A stretch of 8,969 bases of DNA from Hyphomicrobiales bacterium (GCA_028279265.1 JANQOC010000381.1:1-8969), one strand, 5' to 3'. Shown: positions 1-7,085, numbered from the stretch's first letter. The notes: generated by a model from the sequence alone, not told the origin. Translations and numbers: made by a program.

Positions 1-2
1 GC

Positions 3-623
3 GCGCGCAAGGAGCTGGAAAAAGAATATAATGCCAAAGTCATCGCCATTTGGGCCAATGCACCGCCGGTACTCATCACCCGAGACAAGCCCGTCACCAT
101 ACTCTCGGACTTGAAGGGTATGAAAATTCGTGTGACATCAAAAAGCGATGTTCCCTTCGTTCAGGCCCTTGGCGCTTCTGCCGTCGCTCAATCCGTTACG
201 GTGATCAACCAGAACCTGGCCAATGGTGTCATTGACGCAATTATGATTGACCCCTCTGCCATAGGGTCCTTTAAACTTTTCGAACCCGGTAAGTTTGTCA
301 CGACCTGGTTTCCGGGCTCAGGCTCCGCATTCGTATTGTTGATGAACAAGGATGTCTACAACGGCCTTTCCGCGGAAGAAAAGGCAGCCGTCGATAAAGC
401 CGCTGCCGCCGATCTCTCACTGGGAGCCGGCAAAGCTTATGACGCCTCCAGTCAGCGCGGTCTCAAAATTGCTGGCGACAAAGGCATGAAATTGGTGGAC
501 TGGACTTCTGGCGAAAAAGAAAAAGTGCAGGCCCTCATCGACGAATCCATGAAAAAGCTCGTATCTCAAAAGGTTGGGGATTCCACAATCGGTGACATTC
601 TCAAGCTTATGAAAGGTAACTAG
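3..623 (+). CDS. TRAP transporter substrate-binding protein, DctP family (5'-truncated)
   Basis: This is the C-terminal 206 residues of the periplasmic binding protein of a TRAP transporter, which captures a solute and hands it to the DctQ/DctM membrane pair. The frame is open from base 3, so the signal peptide and N-terminal lobe lie outside the window. The visible part carries the family hallmark LSDLKGMKIRV (fragment residues 34-44). In studied family members the Arg of this motif (fragment residue 43) forms a salt bridge with the ligand carboxylate. A later stretch, NQNLANGVIDAIMIDP, matches the usual 'number of copies/gene product' region lining the cleft, and a Lys/Glu-rich helical tail (SGEKEKVQALIDESMKKL) is typical of the C terminus. 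It ends in TAG 51 bases before the DctQ-like gene, on the same strand. The substrate cannot be assigned from this fragment; a carboxylate is expected from the retained Arg. Confidence in the family is high. Confidence 0.93.
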   Translation, partial: ARKELEKEYNAKVIAIWANAPPVLITRDKPVTILSDLKGMKIRVTSKSDVPFVQALGASAVAQSVTVINQNLANGVIDAIMIDPSAIGSFKLFEPGKFVTTWFPGSGSAFVLLMNKDVYNGLSAEEKAAVDKAAAADLSLGAGKAYDASSQRGLKIAGDKGMKLVDWTSGEKEKVQALIDESMKKLVSQKVGDSTIGDILKLMKGN

Positions 624-674
624 AACGCCTGCAGCATCCCTTGTCGAATCCAATCGGACATTTGGACCAAACTG

Positions 675-1175
675 ATGGATAAACTCATCCGGCAGATCAG
701 CTATATCTACGCATTTGTTGGAGCCATCGGTGTAATTGCCCTTATGCTCATCACCATTGTTGGTGTGATCTGGCGATATGCGTTGAATGATCCGATCTTC
801 GGCATAGGGGATCTGTCGGTTGTTACACTCGTTATCGTGGCCGGTTGCTCTGTCGCCTATGGGGCCATGACCCAGGCGCATGTCAGCGTCAATGTGATCC
901 GGATGTTTTTTGATCGAAAAGTTATTCGATTTACAGATGTCATCATGCGACTGGCCGCGATCTTTATTATCGGACTTGCCACTTACGCGTTGTTTACGAA
1001 AGCATGCGGTTTCGAAAAAGCCTGTATCACTGAGAATCTCAGTATCGAACACCGGAATTTCTACTATTTTCTCGGTGTCTCCATGGCCTTTTACCTGCTT
1101 GTGGTAGTTTCTCATTTTATCGTTGGATTAATGAACTTCAACGAAGATAAAGACCCCAACGAGCCCGAGGACTAA
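675..1175 (+). CDS. TRAP transporter small permease subunit, DctQ family
   Basis: A 166-residue inner-membrane protein with four hydrophobic segments at about residues 9-33, 43-66, 84-108 and 128-153, followed by a charged cytoplasmic tail rich in Asp/Glu. This is the standard DctQ size and topology. The VIWRY motif (31-35) after the first helix and AHVSVNVI (68-75) after the second are in the places where this family has conserved residues. DctQ has no catalytic role of its own known; it pairs with DctM and helps dock the binding protein. The ATG at 675 has only a weak ribosome site (TGGA about 8 bases upstream). I keep it because the protein begins at the expected distance before helix 1 and no better start is visible. 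The gene follows the binding-protein gene by 51 bases, and its TAA shares its last base with the next gene's ATG. Confidence 0.95.
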   Translation: MDKLIRQISYIYAFVGAIGVIALMLITIVGVIWRYALNDPIFGIGDLSVVTLVIVAGCSVAYGAMTQAHVSVNVIRMFFDRKVIRFTDVIMRLAAIFIIGLATYALFTKACGFEKACITENLSIEHRNFYYFLGVSMAFYLLVVVSHFIVGLMNFNEDKDPNEPED

Positions 1176-2482
1176 TGGACGGATCCGTAATTGCTCTAAT
1201 TGGTTTCCTGGCGCTTTTCTTCCTGCTGTTCATTCGCATGCCGGTCGGCCTCGCCATGATGCTTGTCGGCACGGTGGGGATCTATTTCATCCGGGAACGA
1301 GCGGCCATCCCCAAACTTGCCGGGGAAATATTCAATGAAGCCTCGAATTTTCCCCTGACGATAATTCCGCTATTCGTTCTCATGGGTAACCTCGCAGGTG
1401 TTTCGGGCATGAGCCGGGATTTGTACGACGCCGCCCACTCCTGGCTCGGGCACCTGAAAGGTGGCCTCGCCTCCGCAACTGTTGTCGGTTGCGCCGGATT
1501 TTCCGCCCTTTCCGGCTCTTCTCTGGCGGCAGCCATTACCATGGGACGCGTGGCATTGCCGGAAATGCAACGTCACAAATATCACAATGGCCTCGCAACG
1601 GGTTCAATTGCGGCGGGTGGAACATTAGGCATTCTTATTCCACCGTCAGCCGGATTCGTGATCTATGCAATTCTAACCGAAGAAAGCATCGGTCGCCTGT
1701 TCCTGGCCGGCGTCCTTCCGGGCTTGATGCTGACGCTGCTGTTTATTGTCGCCATCTGGATTGTTGTTACCCTCAACCCCGGTAAAGCACCGCAATCGGC
1801 ATCGATGGAACCCTGGGGAGATAGATTACGAACACTGTTACGTGCGGGCTGGATTATCGGCATCATCGTCTTGACCATCGGCGGCATCTACACCGGTATC
1901 TTCTCGGCCGTGGAAGCAGCAGGAATCGGCGCAGCGCTCGCGTTTATCGTAACAATCATCCGGGGCGCTCTGACCTGGCAGAACATGGTGAGCGTGTTTA
2001 ACGGTACTCTTAAAGCATCGGGGACCCTGTTCCTCATTCTTTTTGGCGCTTTTGTCTTCAAGACATTCATCGGTTTCACGGGGCTGACGCTGACCCTGGC
2101 TGAATGGGTGGATGCTCAGAATTTTTCAGGCCTGGAAATCGTCATAGCCTTCCTGATCATGTTTATTGTTCTCGGAACCTTCATGGAAGGTTTTGCCATA
2201 CTGGTTCTGACAATCCCCTTGATCCAGCCGATTATTGAACCTCTTGGCGTCGACATGATCTGGTTCGGTGTTTTGATGGTTATTTGCCTGGAGATGGGAC
2301 TGATCTCACCGCCTGTCGGCGTCAACGTGTTTGTTGTCAAAGGAATAGCTCAGGGCGTTCCTCTGAACACTATATTTGCCGGGATCTGGCCATTCTGGTT
2401 TGCCATGCTCGCGAGCGTGATCATTCTGATCATCTTTCCGGACATCGCGCTTTTGCTGCCCAACACTATGTTCGGACAATGA
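1175..2482 (+). CDS. TRAP transporter large permease subunit, DctM family
   Basis: A 435-residue, very hydrophobic protein of normal length for DctM, the transport-catalysing subunit, which couples solute uptake to sodium or proton gradients. Diagnostic stretches are RMPVGLAMMLVG (21-32), GFSALSGSSLAAAITMGRVA (108-127), GGTLGILIPPS (148-158) and LEMGLISPPVGVNVFV (372-387). The two related 'small residues then PP' motifs in the two halves correspond to the re-entrant hairpins of the elevator-type fold. About a dozen membrane segments can be traced. The start codon overlaps the DctQ stop (TAATG), and a GAGG lies only a few bases before it, inside the DctQ end, which suggests translational coupling. 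The protein completes the P-Q-M operon. The downstream gene converges with only 24 bases between the stop codons and no strong terminator in the gap. Confidence 0.97.
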   Translation: MDGSVIALIGFLALFFLLFIRMPVGLAMMLVGTVGIYFIRERAAIPKLAGEIFNEASNFPLTIIPLFVLMGNLAGVSGMSRDLYDAAHSWLGHLKGGLASATVVGCAGFSALSGSSLAAAITMGRVALPEMQRHKYHNGLATGSIAAGGTLGILIPPSAGFVIYAILTEESIGRLFLAGVLPGLMLTLLFIVAIWIVVTLNPGKAPQSASMEPWGDRLRTLLRAGWIIGIIVLTIGGIYTGIFSAVEAAGIGAALAFIVTIIRGALTWQNMVSVFNGTLKASGTLFLILFGAFVFKTFIGFTGLTLTLAEWVDAQNFSGLEIVIAFLIMFIVLGTFMEGFAILVLTIPLIQPIIEPLGVDMIWFGVLMVICLEMGLISPPVGVNVFVVKGIAQGVPLNTIFAGIWPFWFAMLASVIILIIFPDIALLLPNTMFGQ

Positions 2483-2506
2483 GTGAAACCAGCTTCAGAA
2501 CCGAAA

Positions 2507-2860
2507 TTACTTAGCTTTTTTTTCGAAGTTTGCCAGGTTCAGTGTTCTGATTCCACCAATCCAGATTGCATAGTCCCGGTGATCAACCAGGTCATCACCC
2601 GTATTGGGATGAATGAAGATAACAAGCGGTCCCCGTTTCATGGCCAGATAGGAAACGATCGGCTGAAACAGATCTATGCCTAAAGCAATCTGAAAACTCC
2701 AGTCGGGATGCGGGCCTACGGGGCGATCATGCCAGCGACCGTAAACAGCCTCCGGAAACCGTTTCTCAAGATCCTCCCGAAGCGATTCGGCGAATGGTTT
2801 CGAGTTTGCATCGTAATAAACATGGGCGTGATAGTCTTTGATTTTGCTTAAACTAGCCAT
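2507..2860 (-). CDS. DOPA 4,5-dioxygenase family protein
   Basis: A complete 117-residue protein matching in size and motifs the small DOPA 4,5-dioxygenase family, first described for fungal betalain pigment synthesis and common as uncharacterised bacterial proteins. Members of known function are extradiol-type enzymes that open a catechol ring with O2 and a metal ion. Visible signatures are YHAHVYYD (10-17), GRWHDRPVGPHPDWSFQ (41-57) and HPNTGDDLVDHRDYAIWIG (84-102). The candidate metal or catalytic histidines are H11, H13, H44, H51, H84 and H94, all within these blocks. No signal peptide is seen, so it is probably cytoplasmic. The ATG at 2860 has no clear Shine-Dalgarno site, but a TATAAA at 2876-2881 (minus strand) would give a very short leader. 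It stands alone, converging on the TRAP operon. The true substrate in bacteria is unknown; some other catecholic acid is plausible. Confidence 0.88.
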   Translation of the reverse strand: MASLSKIKDYHAHVYYDANSKPFAESLREDLEKRFPEAVYGRWHDRPVGPHPDWSFQIALGIDLFQPIVSYLAMKRGPLVIFIHPNTGDDLVDHRDYAIWIGGIRTLNLANFEKKAK

Positions 2861-2875
2861 TGTGATTAACCGGAT

Positions 2876-2907
2876 TTTATAAGCCGAACCAAGGCGTCGG
2901 TTTCGGC
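2876..2907 (-). promoter_or_regulatory. Possible promoter/operator of the DOPA-dioxygenase-family gene
   Basis: An inverted repeat, GCCGAACC (2883-2890) against GGTTTCGGC (2899-2907), pairs over eight base pairs with one bulged T and an eight-base centre. On the minus strand it is followed directly by TATAAA (2876-2881), a fair -10 match 15 bases upstream of the gene's start codon. A protein bound to the repeat would sit in the -35/-10 spacer, so it could be a repressor site. No good -35 hexamer is visible, and there is no U-tract to make it a terminator. The assignment is inferred from position and symmetry only. Confidence 0.25.
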
Positions 2908-2946
2908 GTTTTGAACAGGTGTGCAGCCAACATATTCTTTAGCCAC

Positions 2947-2980
2947 TTCAACTACTAGCCATCGATAGTTGAACTTTTTT
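2947..2980 (+). terminator. Rho-independent terminator-like hairpin with T6 tail
   Basis: TTCAACTA (2947-2954) and TAGTTGAA (2966-2973) form a perfect eight-base-pair stem around an eleven-base loop, followed by C and six T on the plus strand. The stem is AT-rich (three G-C pairs), so it would be a weak intrinsic terminator. No plus-strand gene ends just before it: the nearest upstream plus-strand stop is that of the DctM gene at 2482. It could end a long TRAP-operon transcript that runs antisense through the dioxygenase gene, or end a short unannotated RNA, or simply be an AT-rich dyad. Confidence 0.35.
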
Positions 2981-3130
2981 CTAATAATTTTCAATACACT
3001 AACACAATGATTCTCCTGCGGTCATTATCGAAATTCCACAGAATAAACGTCGCTGCAAATTCTGTTGCCTTCAAATATCCTTAATCAGTTGAAACGCTAG
3101 GCCTGCTCAAAGGAAGTGGAGAAATGTTCC

Positions 3131-3343
3131 GTGTCTGAATTTCATAGCCCCGCCGATGCCATAAAAACCGTAACCCGTCTTAGCAGTCATCGAAAGACGG
3201 CCTGGCAGGAACAACAATCATTCTGTCGTGAGGATTTGCAGGCTTACGTCGAGACCTACACACCTCCGACAATAACATGTCCCAAATGCCGTGTGACTTT
3301 TGCTGTAGGCGTCCAGCACTATTGCACAGAGGATTGTCAGTAA
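3131..3343 (+). CDS. Small cysteine-rich hypothetical protein, possible zinc-binding
   Basis: I do not recognise this protein. It is 70 residues if started at the GTG at 3131. I prefer this codon because GGAG lies nine bases upstream at 3118-3121, whereas the in-frame GTG at 3116 has AGGA almost touching it; that start would give 75 residues. The C-terminal third holds CPKC and, eleven residues on, CTEDC, a CxxC...CxxxC arrangement that resembles a small zinc ribbon or treble-clef knuckle. One further Cys lies in the middle (QSFCRED). The N-terminal part is polar and probably helical. There is no signal peptide or membrane segment. It is flanked by oppositely oriented genes, and its end faces the end of the large fusion gene 69 bases away. 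The four-cysteine pattern and usable ribosome site argue that it is real, but a chance frame cannot be excluded. Confidence 0.5.
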   Translation: MSEFHSPADAIKTVTRLSSHRKTAWQEQQSFCREDLQAYVETYTPPTITCPKCRVTFAVGVQHYCTEDCQ

Positions 3344-3412
3344 TCTGCCGCAACGGAGACTGCTAGATCCGGCGTGTCCATCTTCACGTTATTGGATGAA
3401 CATGAATTCGGG

Positions 3413-6400
3413 TTAACCCGTAGCATGCTTTTCCAGGTGCCGCAGGATGTGCGGGTAAACATCGATGACGGCGTCTTTTCCAAAAATACAGTCTATATGT
3501 CCGTAGTCCGGGATGAGATGACGTTCATACAGGTCCGGACCGTTAGCCGATGCCAGTCTCTCCATGGTTAATTCGGTACTTTCCGGGACGAAGCAGGCAT
3601 TCTCCGCACCATGAATAAAACAAATCGGTATAGCCAATTGCGCGATGTTGGGCAGATATAAATCTTCTCCCTCGCTGGTTACGATTTTCTGCTCTCTGGC
3701 AATTCGCGCCAAATGCTTGAACGCATCTATGTTTGCAGCCCCGAACATTTCCGGCAGACCGCTTTGCATAGTCGCGGCATTTAGCTGGTCCAGCTCGTAG
3801 AGTTGTCCATAAAGCGCGGTTATTCGATTGCTGGTTGCATTCCTCGTACGCTCTTCCCATTGAAACGGAACCAAAACCTGGATCAGCTTATCCATCACCC
3901 GTTCCCAAAGCCTGTCATAACTCTCGGCGCGGGCATTGACATTGTCGATTCCAATCATTGAAAACAGACTTGGCAGTCTCAGATAAGCCAGCATGCGTTG
4001 GGGAAACCAGGGTACAATGACATCCGTGGCAATCTGAGAGGAGACGGCAGATCGCACACCCTGAAGTCCCGACAACATGGCCATGAAGAACGTTGTCGAT
4101 CCGAAACAATGGGCCACCATTTGCACACTGTTTTTTCCGGTGATCTGACGGACCGTGTCGACAGCGATCTGATAGTCAAACCGGGCCACATCATCAGCCG
4201 TCCAAAGTTCCCGGCAATAGGAGAGATCCGTGCTGGCGCGATAATCGAGAAGCCAGCAATCAAAACCGGCCGCATGGACAAATTCCAGCAAATTCGTGTC
4301 GATCGTATCAATGGAAAATATCTTGCTTGAAACGCCGAGCCCATGAGAAAAAATGACGGGACCTTTTTCACCACCATTGTAGCGTGTCAGCCGCAACGTC
4401 TTTCCGTCTTCGGTATTGAAAAGGTGAATTTCCGGCGCGCCGGTTTTCAGTTCCCGTTTCTTTCGAACCGCATTAGGATCGTATCTATCCGTTCGAACAA
4501 ACACACCTCCATAGACCTTATAAAGGCTGCTTGCGAACAGTTCTCCAAATTTGGCGACGGCGTTGATGCGGTCAGCAGCATCTTTGCCATTCGTACCTTT
4601 GATCGTTCTAAGCTGATTGGCAAAATCGGAAATCGCGATATTCAGGACGCCTTGCGCAAGTAGGCCGTGCTGACGATGCTGGCCGCCATACAATTCAACA
4701 TAGAGTTTCGTGGTGTCATCCCACAGGTCCAGACCGGCATCGGCCCGGACGATTTTGTATCCGTGGAGCTGATAGATTTTGCCATCGGTTGCCGACAGGG
4801 TCATCCGATAGTCAAACCGCCGGGTCTCTACCGCATCCTCGTCCTGGCGCATCAGATTGAACGTACCGGCACTTATATCCAGCGGATCGGGAGAGATTGC
4901 TGGACAGATAACGGAACCGATCAGCTTTCCGGTCCGTTCCGGATCATCGGCAAATGCGTCCACATCATCAATGATCACCGTTACCGTAAAACTGAGATTG
5001 TTCCCTTCTCTTTTTCCATGAAGCGCGGCGGCATCAAAATCCTTGGCCTCCTGCCCGGATATGAACCCGGCCATACGTTCCGTGAATTCGACACCGGCGG
5101 GCATGACCACGCGCGGTTGCAGAATTCCGGCAATGCGCGTTGGGGCATCGACCTTCGGCTTGTCATCAAAATCCAGACTATAATCGCGGGCCAAATGAAT
5201 CATGGCCCGCTCTGAAAGCGCGGTGATCGTCAGCAGGGGGTTTACCCCGAGCGGCCGCGGGATAATCGAACCATCGCAGACATACAATCCTTCGTGCACG
5301 GCATCTGCGGCTTCAATTTGTTCGCCGTCGAAAACCTGGCACTTGTGATTGACGACACCGGTATCACGATTCCTGCCGATTGCGCATCCACCCAGGGGGT
5401 GAACCGTAATCATGTTTTCACCAAATGCTGTCTTCGATATGGGGTTCTCGATATAGGTCCCGCCATTGGCTTCGGCGGCAATGCGCAGATTCTGCTCGAC
5501 GCGCGTGAAAACTTCCTGATTGGTCACGCCGGGCCAATTCACTTTCAGCGTTCCGCCATCAAGGCGCATCTGGCCGTTCCCGTCATCATGAGACATCACC
5601 AGAAATGTCTGGGTGTGATTGACCGCCCCCTTGTAGGCACCGAGAAACCAGCTCTGTAGCGCTCGCTTGGCTTCACTGGCTTCATCGGAAATGCTGAAAT
5701 CCGTATCTTCCCCGAAGACAATGTTTCCTGTTGAAAATAGTGGCGGCAGCAGAGGCGCCAGCGACGATGGAATGCTTCCCTCCTCGATAACCATGCCGTC
5801 TTCCAACCGGTCGGTACCCCGCAGATCGATTAGCCCGGAGATACAAGGCCCAACAGGGGGAATATCTACCCGGGGCGGGTGACCGAAGCCGATGCCGTTG
5901 ATCGGGACGTCATTATTGTAGGCAAACGCAAGAACATCACCATTGCCGGTGAACCGGTTCCCAAGCTGCTCGGACAGTTTCAATCCGTTTTGTTCCTGAG
6001 AACGAAGCAATATTTCCGTCGATCCGAGGGTTCCAGCGCTCAATATTACGATATCCGCTGAAATAGACTGTTCCGGAGCGCCAAATTTCTCTCTCTCACG
6101 TCCAACGAGTTCGAAGAAAACACGCCATTTGCCGCGTTCCTTGCGAATTGAGTTAACACTGCACTCCGTGAAAATCTCCGCGCCATGATTCACCGCATCG
6201 GGCAAATAGTTCATCTGAGTGGTGTTTTTCGAGCCGACATTACAGCCGCTGCAGCAATCTCCGCACAATGTGCAGGCGGGTTGCATGACCCCTGCCCTAT
6301 TAACCTGCTTTTCGAAAGTCACATTAATCGGCGGTGTCACACATTCCTTATTGAGCGCCGCGCCGGAAATTCTCAAGGCCCGCAACTTGTCGAGATTTGT

Positions 6401-6853
6401 TTTGTTGGGATAGGGAACCGGGTTGAGCATCCGTTCGGCCCGGGCAAAGCCTTCGTCCCGATCCGTATCCTCATCCATGAGTTCTTCCGGCCAGACCTGG
6501 TCTTCCCACACCCGTTCATCAGGGGGAAGGGAGACATTGGCATTGATCAGCGACGTGCCACCTAATCCGCAGCCGACGAATACATTAATGTCATCGTTGA
6601 TTCTTAAATCGTACAGACCGAGTTTTGAACCGAAGTGCGAATTGCCGCGGGTGATCTGAAATTCCGAATTGGCCTCGGAAATACGATCCGGGAAATCTCC
6701 GATACTGTATTCCTTGCCCCGCTCCAATAAACAAACCGAGAAACCGCTGCGGGCCATTCGGGATGCGGCGACGCCACCGCCATAGCCCGAGCCAACAACA
6801 ACAACGTCATAATGGATCCTGAGATCCCCAATCGGTTTTGACAATCGACGCAT
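3413..6853 (-). CDS. GMC oxidoreductase (cholesterol-oxidase-like) fused to an alpha/beta hydrolase
   Basis: A 1146-residue three-part protein. Residues 1-565 form a GMC flavoprotein: FAD-binding VVVGSGYGGG (18-27) with the ribose-binding acid E44, CGLGGTSLIN (95-104), a cysteine cluster CTLCGDCCSGC (194-204), HPLGGC (485-490) and GVNPLLTITALSERA (536-550). H485 and N538 correspond to the active-site His/Asn pair of cholesterol oxidases and other GMC alcohol oxidases. Residues about 566-800 look beta-rich and I cannot name them; they include YRMTLSATDGKIYQLHGYK (682-700) and DLWDDTTKLYVELYGG (709-724). Residues about 805-1146 are an alpha/beta hydrolase: oxyanion HG (837-838), nucleophile elbow AHCFG (914-918) with Cys916 in place of the usual Ser, acid region HGAEN (1081-1085), and His1119 in DYGHID. 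It therefore likely oxidises a hydroxyl on a sterol-like or other hydrophobic alcohol and cleaves an ester or thioester linkage, in the cytoplasm since no signal peptide is seen. GAGGA at 6860-6864, six bases before ATG, supports the start. The substrate is unknown. Confidence 0.92.
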   Translation of the reverse strand: MRRLSKPIGDLRIHYDVVVVGSGYGGGVAASRMARSGFSVCLLERGKEYSIGDFPDRISEANSEFQITRGNSHFGSKLGLYDLRINDDINVFVGCGLGGTSLINANVSLPPDERVWEDQVWPEELMDEDTDRDEGFARAERMLNPVPYPNKTNLDKLRALRISGAALNKECVTPPINVTFEKQVNRAGVMQPACTLCGDCCSGCNVGSKNTTQMNYLPDAVNHGAEIFTECSVNSIRKERGKWRVFFELVGREREKFGAPEQSISADIVILSAGTLGSTEILLRSQEQNGLKLSEQLGNRFTGNGDVLAFAYNNDVPINGIGFGHPPRVDIPPVGPCISGLIDLRGTDRLEDGMVIEEGSIPSSLAPLLPPLFSTGNIVFGEDTDFSISDEASEAKRALQSWFLGAYKGAVNHTQTFLVMSHDDGNGQMRLDGGTLKVNWPGVTNQEVFTRVEQNLRIAAEANGGTYIENPISKTAFGENMITVHPLGGCAIGRNRDTGVVNHKCQVFDGEQIEAADAVHEGLYVCDGSIIPRPLGVNPLLTITALSERAMIHLARDYSLDFDDKPKVDAPTRIAGILQPRVVMPAGVEFTERMAGFISGQEAKDFDAAALHGKREGNNLSFTVTVIIDDVDAFADDPERTGKLIGSVICPAISPDPLDISAGTFNLMRQDEDAVETRRFDYRMTLSATDGKIYQLHGYKIVRADAGLDLWDDTTKLYVELYGGQHRQHGLLAQGVLNIAISDFANQLRTIKGTNGKDAADRINAVAKFGELFASSLYKVYGGVFVRTDRYDPNAVRKKRELKTGAPEIHLFNTEDGKTLRLTRYNGGEKGPVIFSHGLGVSSKIFSIDTIDTNLLEFVHAAGFDCWLLDYRASTDLSYCRELWTADDVARFDYQIAVDTVRQITGKNSVQMVAHCFGSTTFFMAMLSGLQGVRSAVSSQIATDVIVPWFPQRMLAYLRLPSLFSMIGIDNVNARAESYDRLWERVMDKLIQVLVPFQWEERTRNATSNRITALYGQLYELDQLNAATMQSGLPEMFGAANIDAFKHLARIAREQKIVTSEGEDLYLPNIAQLAIPICFIHGAENACFVPESTELTMERLASANGPDLYERHLIPDYGHIDCIFGKDAVIDVYPHILRHLEKHATG

Positions 6854-6869
6854 AACTGATCCTCAAACT

Positions 6870-6890
6870 GAATACGCTATTGATGTATTC
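6870..6890. repeat. Inverted repeat GAATAC-N9-GTATTC upstream of the fusion gene
   Basis: A perfect six-base inverted repeat with a nine-base spacer lies 16 bases before the ATG of the GMC/hydrolase gene, just upstream of its ribosome-binding site. In the transcript it could form a weak hairpin; on DNA it could be a dimeric regulator site. No T-run follows, so it is not a terminator. Chance is possible for a repeat this short. Confidence 0.25.
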
Positions 6891-6924
6891 GGCCCTATCC
6901 CCTTGATTCCGACCACGGATATTA

Positions 6925-6974
6925 TGACACTGCTGATGAATATATAGAATCTATTGTGTCACAAAAACTGTGTC
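6925..6974 (-). promoter_or_regulatory. Possible promoter region of the fusion gene with repeated GACACA motif
   Basis: On the minus strand a TATATT (6939-6944) resembles a -10 box; the hexamer 17 bases upstream is TTTTTG, a poor -35. Around it the six-base GACACA occurs twice in the same orientation (6955-6960 and 6969-6974, 14 bases apart), and a third copy of its core is inverted (TGACAC read on the plus strand at 6925-6930). Copies on both sides of a candidate -10 would suit a regulator site, but neither the promoter nor the regulator is proven. Confidence 0.25.
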
Positions 6975-7085
6975 TTTTCTGCCTCTTCTCGTCGTTTTTG
7001 CAATTCAATTATGAGCTGCCAAGAGAGCAGTCCACCGACGCGCGTAACCCGCGTTTCGACACCGGTTTAACCGGGAAAGTTTGCG

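Noticed and set aside
417..1115. Long minus-strand open frame (232 residues) opposite the TRAP genes
   Set aside because: It lies antisense to two clearly recognised genes, and its His/Asp-rich product looks like a mirror of their codons.
3374..3571. Plus-strand open frame overlapping the 3' end of the fusion gene
   Set aside because: Mostly antisense to the well-supported hydrolase C terminus; no motif and no good ribosome site.
4667..5215. Plus-strand open frame of 182 residues
   Set aside because: It is entirely inside the fusion gene on the opposite strand, whose domains are continuous there; no family features of its own.
7062..7074. Palindrome CCGGTTTAACCGG after the EamA gene, considered as a terminator
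   Set aside because: Only about four base pairs can form with a realistic loop, and no T-run follows on the minus strand.
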